Positions 26,335 to 34,365 of a stretch of 64,000 nt of DNA are shown here, one piece after another (the stretch's first letter is position 1; each line of letters starts with the position of its first letter). Under the pieces are notes generated by a model that was given only the letters and a program-made list of their open reading frames with translations, made no database searches and was not told where the DNA came from. Origin of the DNA: Hyphomicrobiales bacterium (GTDB taxonomy: Bacteria > Pseudomonadota > Alphaproteobacteria > Rhizobiales > Rhizobiaceae); the NCBI GenBank assembly GCA_900472175.1, contig UCHD01000004.1, positions 181,723 to 245,722 on the forward strand, in the 5' to 3' direction. The position numbers and the translations under genes are program-made.

Positions 26335-27251
26335 TGACCAATCGTCTTCCCTATATCGTTATTGGCCTGGCACTCGTGCTGATGGCTATCTATTCCTCCG
26401 TGTTCATCGTCAACCAGCGTCAGCAGGCCATCGTCGTGCGCTTCGGTCAGATCAAGGACGTCAAGACCGAGCCAGGCCTCTATTTCAAGCTGCCGTTTGC
26501 GTTCATGGATGCCGACCGCGTCCAGTATGTCGAAAAGCAGGCTCTGCGCTTCGACCTCGACAACATCCGCGTTCAGGTCTCCGGCGGCAAGTTCTATGAA
26601 GTCGATGCTTTCGTGATCTACAAGATCGCCGATGCCCGCCGTTTCCGCGAAACGGTGTCCGGTGACCGTGCCTCGGCCGAATCGCGTCTTCGCACTCGTC
26701 TCGACGCCTCGTTGCGCCGAGTTTACGGTCTGCGTGGCTTCGAATCGGCTTTGTCTGAAGAGCGTGCATCGATGATGCGTGAAGTTCGGGCCGACTTGAA
26801 GACCGACGCTGAATCGCTCGGCCTCAACATCGAGGATGTTCGCATCCAGCGGACGGATTTGACGCAGGAAGTTTCGCAGCAGACGTTTGAGCGAATGAAG
26901 GCGGAACGCCTGGCAGAAGCGGAACTGATCCGGGCCCGGGGTAACGAAAAAGGCCAGACCCGCCGCGCTGTAGCCGACCGTCAGGTTGTCGAGTTCGTTG
27001 CCGAAGCGCAGCGTGATTCGGAAATCCTGCGCGGTGAAGGCGAAGCCGAGCGGACTTCCGTGTTTGCCGATGCGTTTTCCCGCGATCCGAAGTTCTTCGA
27101 ATTCTACCGCTCGATGTCGGCCTACGATCAGGCAATCGGTAGCCCGGACACGACACTTGTCCTGTCTCCGGACTCGGAATTCTTCCGTTATTTCAACAGT
27201 TCGGATGGTGCCCCGGCTCCGTCTGCCACTCAGCCCGCTGCAGGAAACTGA
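26334..27251 (+). CDS. hflC: FtsH protease activity modulator HflC
   Basis: 305 residues with an N-terminal membrane helix (about 7-26) and an SPFH domain (QQAIVVRFGQIKDVKTEPGLYFKLPF, then DIYK/VIYKIADARRF-like strands). A coiled-coil region about 180-240 (ERMKAERLAEAELIRARGNE) ends near FEFYRSMSAYD, all diagnostic of HflC. It partners HflK around FtsH. It is followed within 9 bp by a DUF2065 gene and then by an ACT protein and degP, so the segment is a membrane and periplasmic protein-quality cluster. Confidence 0.96.
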   Translation: MTNRLPYIVIGLALVLMAIYSSVFIVNQRQQAIVVRFGQIKDVKTEPGLYFKLPFAFMDADRVQYVEKQALRFDLDNIRVQVSGGKFYEVDAFVIYKIADARRFRETVSGDRASAESRLRTRLDASLRRVYGLRGFESALSEERASMMREVRADLKTDAESLGLNIEDVRIQRTDLTQEVSQQTFERMKAERLAEAELIRARGNEKGQTRRAVADRQVVEFVAEAQRDSEILRGEGEAERTSVFADAFSRDPKFFEFYRSMSAYDQAIGSPDTTLVLSPDSEFFRYFNSSDGAPAPSATQPAAGN

Positions 27252-27259
27252 TTGGCGAA

Positions 27260-27445
27260 ATGAGTGACTTTCTGACGGGAATTGCTTTTTTCCTGATCAT
27301 CGAGGGGCTAGTGTACGCACTGGCCCCTTTGGTTTTGGTGGAAATGGCAAAGCGTTTGCCGCATATACCAGAACAACAGTTGCGGTTGTTCGGGCTCGTT
27401 TCCGTCGTCATCGGCGTCGCACTTGTCTGGATGGTGCGAGGATAG
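27260..27445 (+). CDS. DUF2065 small membrane protein
   Basis: 61 residues with two hydrophobic helices (about 5-25 and 40-58) separated by a short polar turn. It matches DUF2065, a small inner-membrane family almost always found right after hflC. The role is unproven; the position suggests an accessory of the HflKC-FtsH assembly. It starts 9 bp after hflC and ends 4 bp before the ACT-domain gene. Confidence 0.85.
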   Translation: MSDFLTGIAFFLIIEGLVYALAPLVLVEMAKRLPHIPEQQLRLFGLVSVVIGVALVWMVRG

Positions 27446-27448
27446 GAC

Positions 27449-27835
27449 ATGACACATAAATTGCTTATTCGTTTGGTGGACGCGGAATATGCGATCACAA
27501 GGCTCAACATCGGAACGCCGCTGCCGGATTGGCTGCCGGGAGCGGGTTTCTGGGCCGTTTCGAGTTCCCGCGAGGAAATGACGCTTGTCTGCCGGGCGGC
27601 GCGCATTCCCTCCAATGTCCAGTCATCCGGCGGCTGGCGCTGTTTCCGAATCGAGCAGCATTTCACCTTCGAGGTCGCCGGCATTCTTGCCTCGGTGCTG
27701 AACCCGCTCTCCGAGGCCGGTGTCGGCATCTTCGCCAATTCCACTTTCAGCACCGATTACATCTTCATCATCGCCTCCGACCTCGACAAGGCCGTGGCGG
27801 CGTTGAAGGCGCATGGTCACGAACTGATGAATTGA
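27449..27835 (+). CDS. ACT-domain-containing protein
   Basis: 128 residues. The C-terminal half (EVAGILASVLNPLSEAGVGIFANSTFSTDYIFI) is an ACT fold of the type seen in aspartate kinases and CASTOR-like amino-acid sensors. The N-terminal half (about 1-60) contains a conserved-looking WAVSSSREEMTLVC segment found in the same family. It probably binds an amino acid and has no catalytic domain. GAGGATAGGAC precedes the ATG. Its location after DUF2065 is suggestive of co-transcription only; target unknown. Confidence 0.82.
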   Translation: MTHKLLIRLVDAEYAITRLNIGTPLPDWLPGAGFWAVSSSREEMTLVCRAARIPSNVQSSGGWRCFRIEQHFTFEVAGILASVLNPLSEAGVGIFANSTFSTDYIFIIASDLDKAVAALKAHGHELMN

Positions 27836-28042
27836 CGGGACGGCCAAGTGCCCTGGCGACGCTAACGAAAAGATGACTGGACGCGTCCCAAATCCGCCTT
27901 ATCTTCGAACAGATTCTACGCCACCTTGCCGGCATAGAGGTTGACGAATTGCCAACCTCGTCGCTGTGCCCGTCTTGTATGACGAATATTTTTCTGCCGG
28001 CCGTTGTTGCAGCGGCATGCCTTCCCAAATCGAGAGGACCCC

Positions 28043-29578
28043 ATGGGCTTGTCCATCCGCGCTTCCTTCTTCCGGTCCGTCACGCTCGCTGCAAGCGCTG
28101 CTCTCTTATTGAATTCCGTTCCGGTCCTGTCCGTGGCGCATGCGCAGACCAAGGCGCCGACTGCGACGCAACAAGGCCCGGAGTCCGTTGCCGATCTCGC
28201 CGCCGGCCTACTTGATGCGGTGGTCAATATCTCGACTTCGCAGAAGGTGAAAAACGACGACGAAGCACCGATGCCGCAGGTGCCGGAGGGATCGCCATTC
28301 CAGGATTTCTTCGATGAGTTCTTCAAGGGGCAGGGCGGCGAAGGCGGCGGGCGTCAGCGCACCGTCGATTCGCTCGGTTCAGGCTTTGTCATCGACCCGT
28401 CCGGCATCATCGTCACCAACAATCACGTGATCGAGGGCGCCGACGATATCGAGATCAATTTCGCCAATGGCTCCAAGCTCAAGGCCAAGCTGATCGGTAC
28501 CGATACGAAGACCGACCTTGCCGTCTTGAAGGTTGAGCCGAAAAAGCCATTGACGGCTGTGCCGATCGGCGATTCCAGGCAGATGCGGATCGGCGACTGG
28601 GTGATGGCGATCGGCAATCCGTTCGGTCTCGGCGGCACGGTGACGGTCGGTATCATTTCGGCGCGCGGCCGCAACATCAATGCCGGTCCCTATGACAATT
28701 TCATCCAGACCGATGCGGCGATCAACAAGGGGAATTCCGGCGGCCCGCTGTTCAACATGAAGGGCGAGGTCATCGGCATCAACACGGCGATCATTTCGCC
28801 TACCGGCGGCTCGATCGGCATCGGCTTCTCGGTTCCGACGGAACTTGCCTCCAACGTCATTTCCCAACTCCGGGAGTTTGGCGAGACCCATCGCGGTTGG
28901 CTCGGCGTGCGCATTCAGCCGGTGACTGCCGATATTGCCGAGAGCCTGAAAATGGATACGCCGAAGGGCGCGCTCGTGGCCGGGATCATCAAAGGCGGTC
29001 CCGTCGATGGTGGGGCGATCAAGACCGGTGACGTGATCCTGAAATTTGACGGCCGCGATGTTGTCGAGATGCGCGATTTGCCGCGCGTCGTCGCCGAAAG
29101 CCCGGTCGGCAAGGCTGTCGACGTGCTGATTGTTCGCGATGGCAAGGAAATGACCGTCAAGGTGACGCTCGGCCGTCTGGAGGACGGTGAGAATCTCGCG
29201 GCGGCAGAGGCGGCAAAGACCCCGCAGGCTGATGAAGGTACCGATCAGGCCGAGCCGCCGGCAGCCGAATTGCCTGCGTCGGACCTGGTGCTCGGCATGA
29301 AGCTTGCCGTGCTCGATGCCGACAGCCGCAAGACCTACGGAATTTCCGAGGACGTCGAAGGCGTGGTTATCGCCGAGGTTCAGCCGCAATCGGCAGCCGC
29401 CGAACGGCGGATCGCTTCGGGCGACGTGATCGTCGAGATCGGCCAGGAAGCGATGAAGACGCCTGAGGATGTGGCAGCGCGGGTCGAAGAACTGAAAGCG
29501 GACGGGCGGCGCAATGCCCTGCTGATGATCGCCAACAAGACCGGTGAGCTGCGGTTTGTCACGGTGCGGATGGAGTAG
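28043..29578 (+). CDS. degP: Do/DegP-family periplasmic serine endoprotease
   Basis: 511 residues from ATG at 28043 (GAGAGGACCCC upstream). Signal peptide residues 1-34 end in AHA. The trypsin-like domain carries the catalytic triad His128 (NNHVIEG), Asp158 (TDLAVLK) and Ser232 (GNSGGPL). Two PDZ domains follow (about 300-390 and 420-505). It is a heat- and misfolding-induced chaperone/protease of the periplasm. It follows the hflKC-DUF2065-ACT run after about 207 bp, so it probably has its own promoter. An acidic/Ala-rich linker between the PDZ domains is typical for rhizobial homologues. Confidence 0.96.
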   Translation: MGLSIRASFFRSVTLAASAALLLNSVPVLSVAHAQTKAPTATQQGPESVADLAAGLLDAVVNISTSQKVKNDDEAPMPQVPEGSPFQDFFDEFFKGQGGEGGGRQRTVDSLGSGFVIDPSGIIVTNNHVIEGADDIEINFANGSKLKAKLIGTDTKTDLAVLKVEPKKPLTAVPIGDSRQMRIGDWVMAIGNPFGLGGTVTVGIISARGRNINAGPYDNFIQTDAAINKGNSGGPLFNMKGEVIGINTAIISPTGGSIGIGFSVPTELASNVISQLREFGETHRGWLGVRIQPVTADIAESLKMDTPKGALVAGIIKGGPVDGGAIKTGDVILKFDGRDVVEMRDLPRVVAESPVGKAVDVLIVRDGKEMTVKVTLGRLEDGENLAAAEAAKTPQADEGTDQAEPPAAELPASDLVLGMKLAVLDADSRKTYGISEDVEGVVIAEVQPQSAAAERRIASGDVIVEIGQEAMKTPEDVAARVEELKADGRRNALLMIANKTGELRFVTVRME

Positions 29579-29630
29579 TCCGTCCTCGCAAGGGATGATG
29601 AATTTGGAGGTGGGGCCGTAAGGTCCGCCT

Positions 29631-30188
29631 TTATTGTGTCAGCCATTGCTCGCGGCTGAGGGCATAGACGACATGCTGCTTGAGGTGCGGTGTGGTGTCG
29701 GGCACGCGCGGATGCTCGAAGTCGCGGGACGGGTCGCGGCGCAGGCCGATGCGGGCCATCACGGCCGTCGAGCGCGCATTATCCTTCACCGCAAAGGAGA
29801 CGATTTCGGCAAGGCCGTGTTGATCGAAGCCATGCCGGAGCATCGCTTTTCCGGCTTCGGTGACAAAACCCTGGCGCCAGAAACGCACGGCCAGCCGCCA
29901 GCCGATCTCGACCGTGCCTTGCGGCAGGAAGGGGGCGAGGTCGGTGCGGGCCAAACCGAGAAAGCCGATTGGCTCATCGGTGTCCTTCAGTGCCAATGCG
30001 AAAAAGCCCAGTCCGGTTTCGCTGATCCGCTGCCGCGCTTCATCCATCAGCGCATCGGACTCGTCTCGCGAGCGTTGGCGTGGAAAGAATTCCATCACCT
30101 TCGGGTCGGCATTGATTTCGGCAAACAGAGGCCGGTCGCTCTCTTGCCAGTTGCGAATGCGCAGGCGATCTGTTTCCAGGATGATCAT
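29631..30188 (-). CDS. GNAT N-acetyltransferase (RimJ/RimL type)
   Basis: 185 residues. The GNAT fold begins LETDRLRIRNWQESDRPLFAEI, with PIGFLGLARTD and IGWRLAVRFWRQGFVTEAGKAM (acetyl-CoA pyrophosphate loop), and ends with the family's HPRVPDTTPHLKQHVVY-like stretch, as in RimJ/RimL proteins that acetylate protein N-termini or small amines. Its start codon overlaps the serB stop (ATGA), so the two are translationally coupled on the minus strand, although no functional link to serine synthesis is obvious. Confidence 0.9.
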   Translation of the reverse strand: MIILETDRLRIRNWQESDRPLFAEINADPKVMEFFPRQRSRDESDALMDEARQRISETGLGFFALALKDTDEPIGFLGLARTDLAPFLPQGTVEIGWRLAVRFWRQGFVTEAGKAMLRHGFDQHGLAEIVSFAVKDNARSTAVMARIGLRRDPSRDFEHPRVPDTTPHLKQHVVYALSREQWLTQ

Positions 30189-31072
30189 CGAACGAAATCC
30201 GTCTTGCGATAACCCTGGATATAGAGGAGGGCGGTGAGATCACTGTGGTCGATGCGGATCTTGACCTGGGAAGAGACGACCGGCTTGGCATGCAGGGCAA
30301 CGCCGGCGCCAGCCAGATGCAGCATGCCGAGATCATTGGCGCCATCACCGACGGCAAGAGCGTCAGCTGTGGAAATGCCGAGTTTAGTGGTGATGTCGAC
30401 CAGCGCATCCACCTTGGCCTGCTTGCCGAGGATCGGCTCTGCGACGGAACCGGTGAGATGCCCGTCTTTTTCCAACAGGATGTTGGCGCGGTTTTCGTTA
30501 AAGCCAAGCGTTGCGGCAATCGGGCCCGTAAAGACGGTAAAGCCACCGGAAACCAGGGCGGTGTAGTAGCCCTTGGCTTTCATGGTCGCGACCAGTTCAG
30601 GGCCACCGGGGGTCAGCGTGATGCGCTTTTCAATGACATCGCCGACGACGCTGAGCGGCAGGCCGTTGAGCAGCGCGACGCGCTCGATCAGAGCCGGTTC
30701 GAAGGCAATCTCGCCGTTCATCGCCCGAGCGGTGATCGCTGCGACCTTGTCCTTCAGGCCGGCCTCTGCTGCAAGTTCGTCTATGCATTCCTGGCCGATC
30801 ATGGTGGAATCCATGTCGGCGATCAGCAATTTCTTGCGGCGCGTCTCGGCGTTCTGGACGATGACATCAATGGGGGCGTCGCCGACCACGCCACGCAGCA
30901 GCGCTTCTTGCCAGTCCGGGTTGGCGCCATCCCTCAGCGCGATATCGCAGGCGACGCCGTCGGCCAGCCAGTAGAGGCCGGATGCGTCGACGGCGGCTGC
31001 AGCCTCCTCGGCGAGCGCTGTGGTCAGAACGGGATTTGACGGATTGGCAACAAGCGTGGCAACGAAGGCCAT
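30185..31072 (-). CDS. serB: Phosphoserine phosphatase
   Basis: 295 residues from ATG at 31072; upstream in-frame codons would run through miaA. This is the HAD-type last step of serine synthesis. Nucleophile motif IADMDSTMI has Asp86 and Asp88. SGGFTVFT (motif II), the lysine region near GKQAKVDAL and AVGDGANDLGML (motif IV) are intact. The N-terminal about 75 residues form the regulatory ACT-like part. It reads divergently from miaA with start codons essentially adjacent, so its promoter must lie inside miaA coding sequence. It is followed by a coupled GNAT gene. Confidence 0.96.
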   Translation of the reverse strand: MAFVATLVANPSNPVLTTALAEEAAAAVDASGLYWLADGVACDIALRDGANPDWQEALLRGVVGDAPIDVIVQNAETRRKKLLIADMDSTMIGQECIDELAAEAGLKDKVAAITARAMNGEIAFEPALIERVALLNGLPLSVVGDVIEKRITLTPGGPELVATMKAKGYYTALVSGGFTVFTGPIAATLGFNENRANILLEKDGHLTGSVAEPILGKQAKVDALVDITTKLGISTADALAVGDGANDLGMLHLAGAGVALHAKPVVSSQVKIRIDHSDLTALLYIQGYRKTDFVR

Positions 31073-31073
31073 G

Positions 31074-31976
31074 ATGAAAAACCTTGAGATTGGACAGGAT
31101 GCAATCCTGATAACCGGGCCGACTGCCAGCGGCAAGTCCGCTCTCGCCGTTGCGCTGGCGAAACAGCATAATGGTGTGGTTGTGAATGCCGACAGCATGC
31201 AGGTCTACGACACCTTGCACGTGCTCACCGCACGTCCGTTCGAAACCGACATGCAGGGCGTTGTGCATCATCTCTATGGGCATGTTCCGGTATCGCAGCA
31301 CTATTCGACCGGTGAATGGTTTCGCGATGCCGTGGAGGTGTTGCAAGCTATTCGTAGCGCGGGGAAAATTCCTGTTTTCGTCGGCGGAACCGGGCTTTAT
31401 TTCAAGGCGCTCACCGGTGGATTGTCAGATATGCCGCCGGTACCTGAAACGATACGCGACGATGTGCGCCGCCGCTTGCTGACCGAGGGGGCGGAGGCTC
31501 TCCATGCGATTTTAACGGAGAGGGATCCGGAAACCGCTGCAATTCTGCGACCGGGCGATGGGCAGCGCATAGCCCGTGCGCTGGAAATATTCGAGGCGAC
31601 CGGCCAGTCCATCCGGGTTTTCCAGGCGCGTCAGGGGCCTGTGGCCATTGATCCAGAACGCGCCATGAAAATTGTGGTGCTGCCGGAGCGGGCATTGCTG
31701 CGGCAGCGGATCGACCGGCGCTTCACTGGCATGCTGAAGAGCGGTGCGGTCGAGGAAGTCGAGGCTCTTCTGTCGCTCGACCTGAAGCCGGAAATGCCGG
31801 CGATGAAGGCGATCGGCGTGCCGCAGATTGCCGGACTTCTGTCTGGTACAATGAGCAAGGCCGAGGTGATCGAAACGTCATCGGCTGCAACACGGCAATA
31901 TGCCAAGCGGCAAATGACGTGGTTTCGCAATCAACTGGATGACAGCTGGCAGCGCTGGGATCCGGCGGGTGCCTGA
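31074..31976 (+). CDS. miaA: tRNA dimethylallyltransferase
   Basis: 300 residues. It transfers a dimethylallyl group to A37 of tRNAs reading UNN codons. P-loop ITGPTASGKS, the tRNA-contacting NADSMQVYDTLHVLTARP, FVGGTGLYFKAL and QRIARALEIFEATG are present. ATG occurs at both 31071 and 31074; the second is chosen because GAAGG then has 5-nt spacing. Only one nucleotide then separates it from the divergent serB ATG. Its promoter must therefore lie within serB. Confidence 0.95.
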   Translation: MKNLEIGQDAILITGPTASGKSALAVALAKQHNGVVVNADSMQVYDTLHVLTARPFETDMQGVVHHLYGHVPVSQHYSTGEWFRDAVEVLQAIRSAGKIPVFVGGTGLYFKALTGGLSDMPPVPETIRDDVRRRLLTEGAEALHAILTERDPETAAILRPGDGQRIARALEIFEATGQSIRVFQARQGPVAIDPERAMKIVVLPERALLRQRIDRRFTGMLKSGAVEEVEALLSLDLKPEMPAMKAIGVPQIAGLLSGTMSKAEVIETSSAATRQYAKRQMTWFRNQLDDSWQRWDPAGA

Positions 31977-31994
31977 GGCCGCAGGGTATCGGTG

Positions 31995-34058
31995 TTACTT
32001 GCGGATGATGCTGCTCAGCGGCTTCTTCAGCAGGCTCTCGCGCAGCGATGGCCGGGGCTGGTCCGGATTGGGTTGCGCGAAACTCGGCGCGGGGCGGGTG
32101 GGTGTTCGGTAGGAATCGGACGGCGATGGGGCCGGCGGTTCATCCGACAGCAGTTGACTACGGATCTGGTTGAACCGTTCAAGCTGCGGATTGGGCGGCT
32201 CGTTGCGTGGCAGCATGCCCGGGTTGTAAGGTTGGGATGCCGCCGCTTCATGGTCTTCGGCAAGGTCAGCGTTAAAGGCACGGATGTCGCGAAGATCGTC
32301 ATCCGCCGGGAGAGCACCCTGTTCCTGTGCGCTGGCGCTTGCCATGTAAGCGTTCTGAAAGCCGGAAATATCCGGACCGCTCATGGCGCGCATGCGCGAA
32401 ACGACGTTGCGCAGATCGACGGTATCCGGGGTTTCTTCAGTGACCTTGACGGTGACGCCGTTGGCCTTGGGCAGGCTCTTTTCATCGACGCGGGTAAAGC
32501 GCATGCGCATCGGCACGGCGACGGCCTCACCGAAGGCGATGGCTTCGCCATTGCCGATCGAGGAAATGAAGCTCGTCGTTGAAATCGACGAGTTGGGGAT
32601 TGCCGAGCGGATGATTTCCTGGTCGCGGTCGTTGGAGAGCCGCATGGCAAAGACCGTCGAGCACTGTGACAGGATGGTTGGGTCAAGTTCACCGGGACGT
32701 TGGGTGATGATCCCCAGCGAAACGCCGTATTTTCGGCCTTCCTTGGCGATTCGGGCGATGGCCTGTCGGGTCGGCACGAAACCCAGGCTGGCATCGGCGG
32801 GAACGTAACGGTGTGCCTCTTCGCAGACGACCAGCATATGAACACCGCCATTGCTCCAGAGCGCGATTTCAAACGCCATGCGGCAAAGCACGGAGGCAAC
32901 CGAATTGACGACTTCGGACGGGATGCCGGCGAGCTGAAAGGTTGTAACCGGCCGGCCATCGCCCGGAATGCGGAAAATCTTGGCGATCGTCTCCAGAATG
33001 GTGTCGGTGATCGTGTTCGAGGAGAACATGAAATTGTAGCGCGGATCGTTGATGGCGCCGATCACCTTGACCTTCAGGGAGCGCAGGTGCGGCTTGTCAT
33101 TGCGGCCTTCGAGGCGTCCGATGCGCTCATCGATCATCGCCAAAAGGTCTGCCATGCGGTAGGGTACCGGCGTATCGGCGGTAATCGAGCTTTTTTCGCT
33201 CGTGCGGCGCGCCACGCCGGAGTCTGCCGAACCCTTGAAGGCCCGTTTTGCCTCCGGAACGACATCGCGCAAGATATCGAGTTCTTCGGGAACAGGTGGC
33301 CGGCCGCGAAAAATCACCTCTGCGAATTCTTCCAGCCGCATCAGCCAGAAGGGCAGGTCGAGATTGTCGGTGTCGATGACCACGGCGATATCGGGAAAGG
33401 CGGCGGCGAATTCGTTGTGCGGATCGAGGATCAGGACGCGCAGCTTCGGATCGGAGGCGATGGCCTTGTGCAGCAACAGGCTGACCGCCGTCGACTTGCC
33501 GACGCCGGTGGTGCCGACGATGGCAAAATGCTTCGACAGCATCGAGGGGACGTGGATGGTCGCGTCGAGGCTGTCATCCTGGGTCAGCTTGCCGATGACG
33601 CAGGTATCGTTCTTGCCGGTATCGTAGATGCGGGCAAGGTCGGCCGAGCGGATGCGGTGGGCGATGGCGCCGAGATAGGGATATTGGGTAATGCCGGCGG
33701 AGAATTCCTCGCGGCCGTTTGGGCTGAGATGGACTTCACCCATCAGTTCCACTTCGATACGGAACGTGTTGTCGAGTTCTTCGCCCCATTCGTTGGTGGC
33801 CGTCTGCATCGAATAGACAAGTGCAACGACGCGGTTTTTGCCAACCGTGATGGAAATGAGCCTGCCGACGGACCAGAGTTCAGTCAACGAGGTCTCGCCG
33901 TTTTCGGCAATGGCTGCAATCGTCGCCCGCGAACCGCTGCACGCAACGACGCGGCCGAGGAAACGGTTGCCCCGTTTCAGGGCATCGCGTCGATCCTGCT
34001 CTCCGGCGCTGATCGAAGAATGGAATTCATTGTTCAGCAATAGGAAACCTCTGGTCAC
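31995..34058 (-). CDS. HerA-like ATPase (DUF87 family)
   Basis: 687 residues from a GTG at 34058. An N-terminal HAS-barrel (about 30-150) precedes a RecA/FtsK-like core with Walker A GTTGVGKST near 182-190, Walker B HMLVVCEEAHRY and a GIITQRPGELDPTILSQC sensor region, as in HerA/FtsK-superfamily DNA pumps. The C-terminal about 110 residues are Pro/Arg/Asn-rich and disordered. Archaeal HerA works with the NurA nuclease; no nuclease gene is adjacent. Bacterial DUF87 proteins of this type have no settled role. It diverges from ilvI. Confidence 0.88.
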   Translation of the reverse strand: MTRGFLLLNNEFHSSISAGEQDRRDALKRGNRFLGRVVACSGSRATIAAIAENGETSLTELWSVGRLISITVGKNRVVALVYSMQTATNEWGEELDNTFRIEVELMGEVHLSPNGREEFSAGITQYPYLGAIAHRIRSADLARIYDTGKNDTCVIGKLTQDDSLDATIHVPSMLSKHFAIVGTTGVGKSTAVSLLLHKAIASDPKLRVLILDPHNEFAAAFPDIAVVIDTDNLDLPFWLMRLEEFAEVIFRGRPPVPEELDILRDVVPEAKRAFKGSADSGVARRTSEKSSITADTPVPYRMADLLAMIDERIGRLEGRNDKPHLRSLKVKVIGAINDPRYNFMFSSNTITDTILETIAKIFRIPGDGRPVTTFQLAGIPSEVVNSVASVLCRMAFEIALWSNGGVHMLVVCEEAHRYVPADASLGFVPTRQAIARIAKEGRKYGVSLGIITQRPGELDPTILSQCSTVFAMRLSNDRDQEIIRSAIPNSSISTTSFISSIGNGEAIAFGEAVAVPMRMRFTRVDEKSLPKANGVTVKVTEETPDTVDLRNVVSRMRAMSGPDISGFQNAYMASASAQEQGALPADDDLRDIRAFNADLAEDHEAAASQPYNPGMLPRNEPPNPQLERFNQIRSQLLSDEPPAPSPSDSYRTPTRPAPSFAQPNPDQPRPSLRESLLKKPLSSIIRK

Positions 34059-34195
34059 GAATACACCATATTACCCAAAGGGATTTAATAAGTGGTTTCT
34101 TGGGTTTGAGCGTGTTCTTGTGGATTTGTACCTGCTATGGTTGTTTTCGGGAAAGACGTTGACGGAACAAGTATTTCTGTTTATCAATCCCGCCC

Positions 34196-34252
34196 ATGAT
34201 CAATATCGCAGTTATTCTTGTGGTGGGACGGCGCATGGGCAGGATGGTGTAA
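34196..34252 (+). CDS. ilvIH leader peptide
   Basis: An 18-codon frame reading MINIAVILVVGRRMGRMV then TAA. Residues 2-10 contain three Ile, one Leu and three Val, the three end products controlled by acetolactate synthase. It is followed after 34 nt by a Rho-independent terminator and then by ilvI, which is the layout of ribosome-mediated attenuation. There is no strong Shine-Dalgarno sequence, which is the main doubt. Confidence 0.85.
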   Translation: MINIAVILVVGRRMGRMV

Positions 34253-34309
34253 CCATCCGGCGATAGCCACCCATGCGCAAAACACGAGGCCCTCAAGGGG
34301 CCTTTTTTT
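34231..34309 (+). promoter_or_regulatory. ilvIH attenuator structure
   Basis: GCGCATGGG (34231-34239) can pair with CCCATGCGC (34270-34278), enclosing GGATGGT (34242-34248) / ACCATCC (34252-34258). These overlap the end of the leader-peptide frame, so ribosome position would decide whether they form. The terminator stem follows at 34287-34303. Stalling at the Ile/Val/Leu codons (34199-34225) would mask the first arm. I could not identify a clean antiterminator pairing by eye. Confidence 0.7.
34287..34309 (+). terminator. Rho-independent terminator in ilvIH leader
   Basis: AGGCCC (34287-34292), loop of 5 nt, GGGCCT (34298-34303), followed by a run of seven T (34303-34309). It stands 57 nt before the chosen ilvI start and downstream of the leader peptide, so it would abort transcription when branched-chain aminoacyl-tRNAs are plentiful. 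Confidence 0.88.
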
Positions 34310-34365
34310 ATGCCTTCAAACACGATACTCACAGCCAAAACGCGAACATGGACGGAAACAGGCCA

